Positions 1 to 34,133 of a stretch of DNA of 64,000 bases are shown here, piece after piece. Positions within the stretch are counted from its first letter, which is position 1, and each line of letters begins with the position of its first letter. Source of the stretch: Tribonema minus. Taxonomy: Eukaryota; Sar; Xanthophyceae; Tribonematales; Tribonemataceae. The stretch lies in assembly GCA_017506865.1 (NCBI GenBank), contig JAFCMP010000058.1, positions 1 through 64,000 of the forward strand, given 5' to 3'. The translations under genes and the position numbers were made by a program. The notes under the pieces were generated by a model. That model searched no databases, was not told the origin of the DNA, and saw only the letters and a list, made by a program, of their open reading frames with translations.

Positions 1-90
1 GGCTTCAGAATGCACCGTCGCCAGCAGGACACCAATCATCAGTCTTGACCCCCCTCTACCCCCCCCCCCCCCCCCCACCCCCCCGCGCCA

Positions 91-670
91 GGTGGAGCTG
101 ACCAAGCGCAACTTGCAGCGGCTCATCTTCCACGACGTCGTCTTCTACCACCAGAGTGCGCGGACCAGCTCGGCAGCAGCGGCGCCGCGCCCGCAGACGG
201 CGGCGCGGCAGCAGCGCCGCCGCCGCTGCCCGCGCCGCCGGCCACGGCCGCCGCTGCCGCCGCCGCCGCGCCGCCCGCGCCGCCGACGCGCGACGACAGC
301 GTCGGCAGCAGCAGCCTTAGCAGCAGCGCGCACACGACGCAGGACGCGTTCGCGTGAGCGCGCGCGGCGCCACTGCTGCGGTGGCGGAAGCGGCGGCGGC
401 AGACCATGTCGCTGCCGCAGTGTTGATCCGGCTGCGGGCTCGGCTCTGCTGCTGCGGAGCGCTGCTGAGCGCGCGCTGATGACGCCGCCGCGTCTTTGCG
501 GCGCGCGCGTGCACGGCCGCAGTCGCCGCTGCCAGCGGGCGGCGGCGCACGGCAGCGGCGGCGCGATGACGCTGCCCTCGTGCATGGCGTCGCAGGAGAT
601 AGCGGCGGCGCGCGGGCGGCGGCGGCGCGATGACGCTGCCCTCGCGCAATGGCGTTGCAGGAGAAATTGA
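91..670 (+). CDS. Probable MAP kinase, last exon (partial)
   Basis: The window opens inside an intron that ends in a long C tract and CAG at 88-90. The exon reads ELTKRNLQRLIFHDVVFYH, which resembles the segment after the kinase domain of TDY-type MAP kinases (pattern LTKxxVRxLIYxxxxxYHP). The kinase domain itself lies upstream of the window, so the call rests on this short match. Beyond about residue 22 the open frame becomes implausibly arginine-rich and runs to a stop at 670. Another frame gives an Ala/Pro-rich tail, then a Ser-rich end and a stop near 357. The true C-terminus is therefore uncertain; a small frame error or unseen splice in this GC-rich stretch is possible. Confidence 0.4.
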
Positions 671-1650
671 TAGCGACACGTGGGGGCCGGGATGAGCCCC
701 CATCGGTTTTGGAGGCTAGACCCCCCGCCCCCCTCCCCCACCACCCCCGACTGCGCGCGTGAAACGTGTTTCTGTCAATGTGTGAGGCTCGTAGCGTGGG
801 AGCATGTGTGTGTCTCTGCGCGCGGTGTGCATTTGTTGCGCGCTTTATCACAGGGGGGGGGCGTGCTGCGTCGCGCACGCCCCCCCCCTTTCTGGCAAGC
901 CTCGCCCCCCCCCCCACGGCACCCCTGGGCCTCAAGCGGCCCCGACTGCTGCAAGCGGCGGCAGCCGCTGCCGCCGCTGCGCGCGTACTCTTCGCCACTT
1001 TTTGCAAGGAGAGCAGTCATGGGCAAGGGAGTGCGACAGGCAGGCACACAGAAGGGGGGGGGGGGGAGTAGCGGCTGGGTGCCCTGTTGTCCCCCCCCCC
1101 CCCCCCGCGGCAGCAGCGCGCCGCGCCTGTTGTTCCAATACTACCGACTAGGGTTTGATGTGTCACGCTCACCTCACGCACAGCGTGGTTGTAATTCTCC
1201 CCGCCGCCTGTTGCAGCGCAGTGCTTGGCGGCGCCGGGGGGTAGCGCGTTCCGTTGTCCCCAGAGCCGCACGCGCGGGCCCCCTTATGACCCCCTAATAA
1301 AGCGCTAGTTCGTAAGAGCCGCCGCTACACCTTGTTGTGTGCCATGTACTTGTACTGCTGTTTGTTTTCTCATGCAACCAATGTCAATGGCGCTGTCGTG
1401 TTGCGACCGTTGTCGTGCAGTTGATGGGCTGAGGGTTGTAAATTGTGAAGCTGGACACTCGCATTTTCAGCGGCGCAAGGGCAGCTGCGCCGCGTGGACA
1501 AGTGCAGCAAGGCTTGTGTGCAGCGCGCTGGGAGTATAGCACAGCGTCTTACATGCTACATGTGGCGTAAAGTCACAGCAACGAAAAGACAGCAGCTGCA
1601 CAAATCCTTCAGGAAGTCACATATTAGTTGAAGTGCCTCTTCTGGCACTT
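671..1650 (+). other. Probable 3' UTR and intergenic stretch
   Basis: No coding region can be supported here. The stretch has several C or G homopolymer runs (around 720, 855, 885, 1055, 1090) and a TAATAAAG word near 1293. A TGTAA word at 1437-1441 is the polyadenylation signal typical of chlorophyte algae and is a reasonable 3' end for the upstream kinase-like gene. An inverted repeat (GTTGAAGTGCC / GGCACTTCAAC) at 1628-1651 touches the LINE array. Confidence 0.4.
1437..1441 (+). promoter_or_regulatory. TGTAA polyadenylation-type signal
   Basis: TGTAA is the usual chlorophyte poly(A) signal. It lies downstream of the first gene and before the LINE array, with no competing gene on the plus strand. 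A five-base match alone is weak. Confidence 0.3.
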
Positions 1651-1660
1651 CAACTTGTAC

Positions 1661-1888
1661 TTTTTATTAATTCTCGCTCAGGGCGCGAAAAAGCCCAGAT
1701 GATGGTCTAACTTGATGCTGCTGTACGGAATCTGCATGTCGTGTGACTTTTGAAAGTGTCTCAACGACAACCACTCAAACGCCGCCGCCGCCAAATGGCA
1801 TCTCGGGATCCTCCCCTACGTCCTCCTCCATGTGCCCCCCCCCCTGGGTTCTGCCATGTGTGTCATGACACGACCAGAGTACGCCATG
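1661..1888 (-). mobile_element. LINE copy A, 5'-truncated 3' end
   Basis: This copy carries the element's 3' UTR and the last codons of its ORF, cut off inside the coding end. It differs from copies B to E by a distinctive stretch at about 1700-1735 (GATGGTCTAACTTGATGC) that it shares only with copy F. A and F therefore belong to one subfamily and B to E to another. Confidence 0.8.
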
Positions 1889-1898
1889 CAACTTGTAC

Positions 1899-4800
1899 TT
1901 TTTATTAATTCTCGCTCAGGGCGCGAAAAAGCCCAGATGATTGGCATCTAGCTGTAAGGAATCTACATGTCGTATGACAGTCTGAAAGTGTCGCAACGAC
2001 AACCACTCAAACGCCGCCGCCGCCAAATGGCATCTCGGGGTCCTCCCCTACGTCCTCCTCCATGTGCCCCCCCCCCCTGGATTCTGCCATGTGTGTCATG
2101 ACACGGCCAGAGTACGCCATGTGGAGCGCTGCCGACAGTGCCGAGCGTAAGCGCGCCAGGGCGATGCCCTTGAGAGCTTTAGGGCGCGCTCCTCCGGGCA
2201 CTGACATCCTGCTGGCATACTCCGTCGCCACAGCCTCCAGCAGCTTCCGCCCCTGCTCCCCGATGCTGCCAAATGACCCTATTGCCAATGTGGCAAGTTT
2301 GTAGCAATTCTGATCATAATGACCAGAATAGTGGGTAGTCTTGGCGGCCTCTTGGTCGCGGCAGCATCGCTCGGGGTCTGCTGCAGTCTTCGCCGCCCGC
2401 GACGCCACCTGTGCCTCGAAGCAGGTAACGTCCACCATGAGCGGTAGGTGGCGTGTCGGGTCGTCGTAGCCGGTCACCGGGAAGGCGTCGGCAGGCAGCA
2501 CGATGTCCATCCTGCGACTCCCCGGCGGCCCGGCGGACCCCAGAAACGGCGTGTAGTCCTCGTCCACCAGTCCCGTTTTGAGGTATTGCCGCAGGAGGCG
2601 CTGCGTGGCCCTCTTGACGCTATTGTGGACAATGGTGTCGTGCGCCTTGACGCGTGGCGCTTGACACAGCCGTGCATGCAGGGTGCCGCCCGGCGACTTC
2701 CCGCACAGCTTGCAGCCTGCCGTCTGCTCCTCTACTCCGATGGCGCGTTTGACGGCCAGCTGCCAGGATAGGCCATCGAACGAAGCCGTTGTGGAGTACA
2801 TGGGCTCGTTGAGGAATGCCATGCCGATCGAGTGCATGTGGCGCTGCGACCGGAATCGAGCAAGTGCTTGCGTGCGTTGCGTGCCCTGCGGCAGCTGTTG
2901 CAGGTCCGCCTCCACCTTATCTGCAAGCTCGGTAGCGACGGCATCTGCAAGCGCACTCTGATTGGGGCGCTTCAGGCTACACTGCAACTGCAGAGCACTG
3001 GCGTCAAGTACGCAAGCAGCATCCGCACCAGTGCCACCACCTGCTGTCGGCCGCAGCGGCGGCTGCTGCGTAGGTGGTTGCTGCTGCAGTGGCGTTAGCG
3101 CTGGTGGCAGTATATGTTCCAGCTTGTCACCTGTTGCTGCACGTAGAGATGTGGCAGCTGTGGCGATCGTCCGCATGAGGGGCAGGCGCGCCACCTCTGC
3201 CGCTGCTGCGCCTTGTAGCATTGCTGGTGTGGAACGCGCAGCGCCTGCATTGACGGCTGCCGCTGCTGCGTGCGCTGGTGCTGCAGCTGTGCCGCCTGCC
3301 GTTGCTGCTGCTGCCAGTGGTGTTGCTGCTGCCGCAGGTGTTGGTGCAGCACCTGCCGCATTGGCCGCTGCCACCGCCATTGCCGCTGTCGCAGCCGGCA
3401 CGGTTGCGGCGCCGCCTGCCGACGCTGCTCCTGTTGCAGGTGCTGCAGCAGCCCTTAGGCTAGTAGGGCCTGTAGCAGCTGTATTGCCTATGCCCGCAGC
3501 CGCTGCTGTTGATGCTGCAGTTAGTGATGCCGCCGAGGCCACTTGAGGTGCAACATGTGCTGCCGCTGCTGCAGCAGCCTCTGATGCTGGAGCAGCTGCT
3601 GCTGCCGCCGCTGCTGCTGCCGCCGCTGCTGCTGCCGCCGGAGTAGTTGCGCCGTGCGCCGCCGCTGCTGCTGCTGCCGCTGGTGCCGCCTGTGCTGCCG
3701 CCGCGGCCCCTGATCCAGCGGCAGCTGCGTCGTATGTTGCCGGAATGGCTGCGCCATAAGCGCGGCCAGCCGCTGATGCAGTTGCCGCTGCCGGAGCGGT
3801 CGCGCCTCCACTGGCAACCGCCGCTGCCGCTGTAACAGTTGCCGCTGCTGATGCTGCTGGTGCTGGTGCTGCTGCCGCTGCTGCCGGTGCCGCTTGTGTT
3901 GCCGCATCCTCAGCAGCGTTGTCTGCAGCCGCTTGAGGAGCCGCCTGCTGCAGCACCCCCGCCCATCCAGAGAGTGCTGGTTGCAGCGCTTGCAACGTGC
4001 CCGCCACATACGCAGCATCAGCGATGTCGCAGGCGCTGGTAATGCCAAGGCCGCCATGCCGTGTTGGGAGTCGCGCTTGCTGTAAGGCTGGGCCGTGCGC
4101 TGCCAGATGGAAGTGGGCCCCACTTTGCTCAAACTGGCGCCAGGTCTGGCCTGGTGGCTGCAGGCCCATTGAGTGCTCGAGCACCCACTGCGTGACCCGA
4201 TCCCACTCCTTGGCGGCTGGCGCTGTCTGCGTAGTGGGAATGGTGCGCAGGCAGTACGTCATGCGAGGCACCACGCAGTAGCGCAGTAACCTGAACATAG
4301 CCCTCGGAGATGTCAGGCGCGCGCATCGCTCTGCAAATCGAGCCCCTGCCCCGCCTGCACCCGCTTCCCTGCGCAGCCATGCGTCCACAAAGCTGCTGTG
4401 GCCCACCGGCACCCCCAGCAGCACAGCTCCACGGTTCTGATTTTCATCCGTATCCCCCACTAGCTGAACGCCCAGCTGCTGCAGCAGTTGCCGCTCGTGG
4501 TCTGTCACCACATGCCCCCTGCCAGGCAGCGCGCGTGACTTGGTGAGGTTTAGCTCCAGCCCCACCTCCGCAAAGTGTTGTTTGAGCTGCGCCACCGCCT
4601 GTATGTCATCCTGAGTCAGCGTGCAAGCGCCTGTTCGGACGTTGGCATCGTCCATGTAGGCGCCCATCCGCCTCCGCGCGCGCTGCGCAGCCGCCGCCTC
4701 ATTGAACCGTTTCAAGCACTGAGCAATGGCGCCGCAGAAGAGCATCGGTGCCGCGGGGTCCCCCTGCTTAAACCCGCGCTGAGACATGATGATGCGCGTG

Positions 4801-7450
4801 GAGCCGTCAACGTGCTGGAACAGCAGGCGTGGCCGAGTGCGAACGTATGTGCCGATGAAGTAGTCGAGGAAGTCCGGCAGCTGTGCTGCTACCCATTCCG
4901 CTGCCGCCAGGACGAACACCATGTTGAAGGCATTCTTGAGGTCCAGCATGAACTGCCAGTGACCGAGCTCATACGCGAGTTTGCCGGCCATGGCCGCTTT
5001 CTCCGCTCCTGCTGAGACGGCTACCCCATACTGCCCGTCTGGCTCAAGGAGCTCCGCCAGGAAGTCTTTGCGGTCTGCCACGTACACCGAAGTGCATAGT
5101 CGCTGCAGCACCTCGCCGCAAACGATGGGCCGCTGCTTAGCTGTACCATCTTCCTGTTGTTCTGCAAGTGGCGTCAGGCGCCCCGCGCCATGCAACTGCC
5201 AGAAGGCATCCGGCAGCCGCGCAGCCTCCCGCATAACGGTCTGAAGCCACCGTGTGAGGACAGCAGCAAACTCATGCCGTCCCCAGCTTGTGCGTAGCGC
5301 ATCCTGCAGGTGGCTGTAGCGCAGCCCCGATGGGCCTGCTCCACTGTAAGGGCTTGCTCGCTGGATGAGCTTGGCAACCGTCTCTGGCTCAATTCCCTCC
5401 CCCTGTAACAGGCTGAGTTCTGCTGGCATGTCGGCTGCTTTCGCCACAAGCTGATCAACCATGCCGGATAGCTCATGGAGTTGTTCCCCTGGCGCAGCGG
5501 AGGGGTGTTTGGACTGCATGGCGGCAAAGCAGTCATCATCAGGTATCGCCACCGTTTTGGGCTGAAGGAAACGCGCTGCCTGCTGTAGCCCCCCCCGTGT
5601 GCCCATGCACTGTAGGACGTAGGCGTTGATCGCTGCCTCCGTTTGCTGGCGCGCGCGCCAGCGCCGGTGCGCACGCGCGTGTGCGAGGAGCGCTGGCACC
5701 AACCGGTCAAGCTCACCGCGTGCCAACATTCTGATTCTGTCGGAGCGAGTGATGCCAGGTGCGCCATCGGTGGAGGTGATGAGTGATGGCATGAGGTGGT
5801 GTAGAATCGTGGATCTTTGCAGTCGCTGCACCCGCCCTGCAGAATCTGGCTCCCGCGCCGCATTGACGAACATCGTCATTGTGTGTGCCAACAGATGTGT
5901 TGCTGCGTTCTCCAGTGCAGCTCCCACATAGCGACGATTGCGTGGTCTAGCAAGGCTTCTAGTTGTCGCGAACTGCAGCTTGCACAGCTCATCGAGGCTG
6001 ATGCTGTCAAGCACTGCTGCGACTGCGGGGGTTGAGATGGTCCACGTGAAAAGCCCACCTGCCCCACCTGCTGCGCCTGCAGGGCCTGGCGCTGCCGCTG
6101 CTGTCGCCGCACCTGCCGCTCTGGGACCCCCTCCGCCGCCGCCGCGGCCGCCACGACCACAGCCTCGTCCGCCGCTGTCGCTGCTGCGACCGCTGCCACG
6201 ACCACCGCGGCCGTTTTGAGTTCGCGCGCCACTGCCGCTGTTGCTAGCACCGCCGCTGCGGCTGCTGGCATCACTGCTGCGGCCGTTGCCAGCGCCGCTG
6301 TCCTTAGTACCGGCTGCACTGCCGCCGCCGGCACCGCTGCTGCTGCCGCCTCCGGTTCTGCTGCCGCTAGTCGCTCTGCTACTGCTGATGTCTGCATCAT
6401 TGCTGCCGCTGCGAACGCGTCCTCCATTGCCACGTCCGCGCCCTCCACTGCGACCCCGACCCCCTCGTGTAGCACTGCTGCCCCCGCGTTCCGGCCTCTT
6501 TGAGCTGCCGGAGGAGCTGCTGCCACCAGCCTGAGCAGCAGGTGCCTGCTGCGCGTGCGCTGGTCCCTTTGCGTAGGGGTTGCCGATGGGTGTGCACGCC
6601 GGTTGCTGCTGTGGCAGCGACGTGGTAGCTGTTGCCGTCGATGCATCAGGTGCTAGCGGTGCTGCTGATGCTGTTGTTGACAATGTTGCCGCCACTGCAG
6701 CGGGTGAAGTGATAGGCCTGCATTTGCGGCAGTGCTTGCCCGCGCTGGCATCGCTGCTGTCCACTCTGAATGTCTTGTTGGCATGAAACAGGTTTTTGCA
6801 CAAGGCACACTCGGTGTAGATGGTTTGCAAGTGCGACGTGCTGAGGTCGGAGCGCTCCAGGAACGTTGTTGCTGTCCCACTGTGGTGTTTGCGCTGGTGC
6901 TTCGCCGCGATGTGGGCGTTTAACCTCTGCTGTAACGAGAGCAGCGACATGCCCTTCTTCACCACGAGGTCGCATAAGTTGCACTTGTACTCCGGGTCCG
7001 CACTGCCTCCACCTCCAGCTTCGTCGTCTAGCATCAGACGTTGCTGTTCCAGACTGTTATGACCTGTTCTAGAGCGCTTGACTGCACTTTGCCCGCCCGT
7101 GTGCTCCCCTTCGCCTGTTTGATCGGAAATTGACCAACCGTCATTCTGTACCCTCTTGCGTTTGTGCGCTGCGCGTCCGTCTCCAGTTGCTCTGCTGCTG
7201 CCACTCGTGCCATCGTCCTGTTGACAAGCGCCATTGCCATCTGCAGCACTGGTGCTAATATCCTGCGCTTGTGCGCACGCTAGATCGGATTCCTTGCATT
7301 TCTGCGCTGATTCAGAGTTGGCAATACGGGCCTCCCGCCGCCGCCATGATATTCTTTTCATGAACTCTGCTACGCCATGGTGCTACATGCTACAGCTACA
7401 TACCTATCCGCATCTCGTGGAGGCCTACTACGGTACTTTTATGCGCCAGT
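1899..7450 (-). mobile_element. Full-length LINE (copy B), restriction-like endonuclease type
   Basis: The element is about 5.55 kb: a short 5' leader (about 90 bp, 7362-7450), one long ORF, and a 3' UTR of about 100 bp ending in AATAAAAAGTAC on the minus strand. It has no LTRs. The RT is of non-LTR type and the C-terminal nuclease looks like the PD-(D/E)xK class, so this is an early-branching LINE rather than an APE-type one. It abuts copy C at its 5' end and copy A at its 3' end. Confidence 0.85.
2007..7361 (-). CDS. LINE polyprotein: zinc fingers, RT, endonuclease
   Basis: An uninterrupted 1784-residue frame starting at ATG 7361. A CCHH finger (C127, C130, H150, H155) and a second Cys/His cluster (C185, C188, H210, C211, C214) come first and probably bind nucleic acid. 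A Ser/Gly/Arg-rich linker follows (about 270-440). The RT lies at about 700-930, with QRPIVCGEVLQR near 745, GFKQGDPAAP near 864 and catalytic YMDD near 902. Residues about 1135-1420 are almost pure Ala/Pro/Thr. A CxxC...H...C knuckle near 1550 precedes a PD-(D/E)xK-like nuclease: RMDIVL near 1617, MVDVTC near 1640, then AAKTTHY and GSFGSIGEQG to about 1705. Order and motifs match RLE-bearing LINEs. The intact frame suggests recent activity. Codon use is more GC-rich than in surrounding introns. Confidence 0.85.
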   Translation of the reverse strand: MKRISWRRREARIANSESAQKCKESDLACAQAQDISTSAADGNGACQQDDGTSGSSRATGDGRAAHKRKRVQNDGWSISDQTGEGEHTGGQSAVKRSRTGHNSLEQQRLMLDDEAGGGGSADPEYKCNLCDLVVKKGMSLLSLQQRLNAHIAAKHQRKHHSGTATTFLERSDLSTSHLQTIYTECALCKNLFHANKTFRVDSSDASAGKHCRKCRPITSPAAVAATLSTTASAAPLAPDASTATATTSLPQQQPACTPIGNPYAKGPAHAQQAPAAQAGGSSSSGSSKRPERGGSSATRGGRGRSGGRGRGNGGRVRSGSNDADISSSRATSGSRTGGGSSSGAGGGSAAGTKDSGAGNGRSSDASSRSGGASNSGSGARTQNGRGGRGSGRSSDSGGRGCGRGGRGGGGGGPRAAGAATAAAAPGPAGAAGGAGGLFTWTISTPAVAAVLDSISLDELCKLQFATTRSLARPRNRRYVGAALENAATHLLAHTMTMFVNAAREPDSAGRVQRLQRSTILHHLMPSLITSTDGAPGITRSDRIRMLARGELDRLVPALLAHARAHRRWRARQQTEAAINAYVLQCMGTRGGLQQAARFLQPKTVAIPDDDCFAAMQSKHPSAAPGEQLHELSGMVDQLVAKAADMPAELSLLQGEGIEPETVAKLIQRASPYSGAGPSGLRYSHLQDALRTSWGRHEFAAVLTRWLQTVMREAARLPDAFWQLHGAGRLTPLAEQQEDGTAKQRPIVCGEVLQRLCTSVYVADRKDFLAELLEPDGQYGVAVSAGAEKAAMAGKLAYELGHWQFMLDLKNAFNMVFVLAAAEWVAAQLPDFLDYFIGTYVRTRPRLLFQHVDGSTRIIMSQRGFKQGDPAAPMLFCGAIAQCLKRFNEAAAAQRARRRMGAYMDDANVRTGACTLTQDDIQAVAQLKQHFAEVGLELNLTKSRALPGRGHVVTDHERQLLQQLGVQLVGDTDENQNRGAVLLGVPVGHSSFVDAWLRREAGAGGAGARFAERCARLTSPRAMFRLLRYCVVPRMTYCLRTIPTTQTAPAAKEWDRVTQWVLEHSMGLQPPGQTWRQFEQSGAHFHLAAHGPALQQARLPTRHGGLGITSACDIADAAYVAGTLQALQPALSGWAGVLQQAAPQAAADNAAEDAATQAAPAAAAAAPAPAASAAATVTAAAAVASGGATAPAAATASAAGRAYGAAIPATYDAAAAGSGAAAAAQAAPAAAAAAAAHGATTPAAAAAAAAAAAAAAAAPASEAAAAAAAHVAPQVASAASLTAASTAAAAGIGNTAATGPTSLRAAAAPATGAASAGGAATVPAATAAMAVAAANAAGAAPTPAAAATPLAAAATAGGTAAAPAHAAAAAVNAGAARSTPAMLQGAAAAEVARLPLMRTIATAATSLRAATGDKLEHILPPALTPLQQQPPTQQPPLRPTAGGGTGADAACVLDASALQLQCSLKRPNQSALADAVATELADKVEADLQQLPQGTQRTQALARFRSQRHMHSIGMAFLNEPMYSTTASFDGLSWQLAVKRAIGVEEQTAGCKLCGKSPGGTLHARLCQAPRVKAHDTIVHNSVKRATQRLLRQYLKTGLVDEDYTPFLGSAGPPGSRRMDIVLPADAFPVTGYDDPTRHLPLMVDVTCFEAQVASRAAKTAADPERCCRDQEAAKTTHYSGHYDQNCYKLATLAIGSFGSIGEQGRKLLEAVATEYASRMSVPGGARPKALKGIALARLRSALSAALHMAYSGRVMTHMAESRGGGHMEEDVGEDPEMPFGGGGV

Positions 7451-7634
7451 GAGACTGTACTTTTTATTGATTCTCGCTCAGGGCGCGAAAAAGCCCAGAT
7501 AATTGGCATCTAGCTGTAAGGAATCTACATGTCGTATGACAGTCTGAAAGTGTCGCAACGACAACCACTCAAACGCCGCCGCCGCCAAATGGCATCTCGG
7601 GATCCTCCCCTACGTCCTCCTCCATGTGCCCCCC
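7451..7634 (-). mobile_element. LINE copy C, 5'-truncated
   Basis: About 180 bp of the element's 3' end, nearly identical to copy B, with ATTGATTC instead of ATTAATTC at the extreme end. It stops in the C-rich run of the ORF end and meets the CAACTTGTAC word at 7635. Confidence 0.8.
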
Positions 7635-7644
7635 CAACTTGTAC

Positions 7645-7948
7645 TTTTTATTAATTCTCGCTCAGGGCGCGAAAAAGCCCAGATGATTGGCATCTAGCTG
7701 TAAGGAATCTACATGTCGTATGACAGTCTGAAAGTGTCGCAACGACAACCACTCAAACGCCGCCGCCGCCAAATGGCATCTCGGGGCCCTCCCCTACGTC
7801 CTCCTTCATGTGCCCCCCCCCCCCTGGATTCTGCCATGTATGTCATGACACGGCCAGAGTACGCCATGTGGAGCGCTGCCGACAGTGCCGAGCGTAAGCG
7901 CGCCAGGGCGATGCCCTTGAGAGCTTTAGGGCGCGCTCCTCCGGGCAC
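7645..7948 (-). mobile_element. LINE copy D, 5'-truncated
   Basis: About 300 bp covering the 3' UTR and the last ORF codons. Its truncation point (at CCGGGCACT) is the same as that of copy E, so either two independent events used the same microhomology or a copy was duplicated. Confidence 0.8.
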
Positions 7949-8255
7949 TGTACTTTCTATTAATTCTCGCTCAGGGCGCGAAAAAGCCCAGATGATTGGC
8001 ATCTAGCTGTAAAGAATCTACATGTCGTATGACAGTCTGAAAGCGTCGCAACGACAACCACTCAAACGCCGCCGCCGCCAAATGGCATCTCGGGGTCCTC
8101 CCCTACGTCCTCCTCCATGTGCCCCCCCCCCTGGATTCTGCCATGTGTGTCATGACACGGCCAGAGTACGCCATGTGGAGCGCTGCCGACAGTGCCGAGC
8201 GTAAGCGCGCCAGGGCGATGCCCTTGAGAGCTTTAGGGCGCGCTCCTCCGGGCAC
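7949..8255 (-). mobile_element. LINE copy E, 5'-truncated
   Basis: About 300 bp, like copy D and cut at the same ORF position. Its 3' end reads TACTTTCTATTAATTC, a small variant of the family end. Confidence 0.8.
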
Positions 8256-8418
8256 TACTCATTAATTCTCGCTCAGGGCGCGAAAAAGCCCAGATGATGG
8301 TCTAACTTGATGCTGCTGTACGGAATCTGCATGTCGTGTGACTCCTGAAAGTGTCTCAACGACAACCACTCAAACGCCGCCGCCGCCAAATGGCATCTCG
8401 GGATCCTCCCCTACGTCC
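8256..8418 (-). mobile_element. LINE copy F, 5'-truncated
   Basis: About 160 bp of 3' UTR carrying the same diagnostic variant block as copy A. It is followed at once by CAACTTGTAC (8419-8428) and then unique sequence, so this is the outer edge of the array. Confidence 0.75.
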
Positions 8419-8428
8419 CAACTTGTAC

Positions 8429-9022
8429 CACTTCAGCGCTCAACCAATGATGTGCACAGTACTGCTCAAACCAAGCCTTGCCATTTGACGTGCTGTATGC
8501 AAGGACAGTGTGAGTTTTTCTGGTGGAGTGTGTTGCCTCTGCTCACAGTGTTTCCTCTGCTCACAATAGACAGGCAGCCTGACAACATAGATACGCATGT
8601 TAACTTGTTTGAGAACTGTTGTGGAGTGTCAGTGCCGTTTGGTCAGCGCCAATGCAAGACCTCGATTGTTCTGAGTCAAGCAAGCTCGTTGCACAGTTGA
8701 GAGTCAACCTCGTACTCTACAAAAAAACTCCTTGCCAATTCAATAGGGTTGACTTCTCTACACAAAAGCGGTTAAGCTTTATTCAAGCTCTATTATTATT
8801 AGAGTACTTCTCTAGCTTCACTCTTCCAAACATCAGCTATTAAGCACAAGGTGTAACTGACCGAAGAGGCTTTATATCTATCGCCAAGAAGATCCATGCC
8901 CCGAGGCTGAAGGCAGCTAGCACCACACTTGGAATGGCGCACAGGCTTTCCTCACCTAGATATCGCATGAGGAGCCGCAGGTGACACCGAAATCCAGCGA
9001 CACCAATCCCAGCTTCGGCACG
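8429..9022 (+). promoter_or_regulatory. Upstream region of the glycosyltransferase gene
   Basis: Non-coding and more AT-rich than the exons. A TTTATATCT word at about 8871-8879 could be a TATA-like element roughly 145 bp before the ATG. Nothing else was recognised. Confidence 0.3.

Positions 9023-34133
<25,111 letters not shown>

Larger units (their letters stand above)
1651..8428 (-). repeat. LINE array bounded by repeated site CAACTTGTAC
   Basis: The ten bases CAACTTGTAC occur at 1651-1660, 1889-1898, 7635-7644 and 8419-8428. They split the array into blocks A, B+C and D+E+F, all in the same orientation. Every block begins (plus strand) with TTTTTATTAATTC or a variant, the complement of an AATAAA-bearing 3' end. 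This fits repeated target-primed insertion of one element family at the same site, with the site duplicated each time. Joins inside blocks (7451, 7949, 8256) keep only part of the word, such as ACTGTAC. Confidence 0.75.

Noticed and set aside
123-1007. 294-residue minus-strand open frame
   Set aside because: It is a shadow of a GC-rich low-complexity region; Arg/Ala/Gly-rich with no motif, and opposite the kinase-like exon.
2962-3546. 194-residue plus-strand Ala-rich frame
   Set aside because: Antisense shadow of the Ala-rich part of the LINE protein.
1651-8428. LTR retroelement interpretation of the repeated ends
   Set aside because: The repeated segments are 3'-end fragments of a non-LTR element with AATAAA tails and truncated 5' sides, not paired LTRs.
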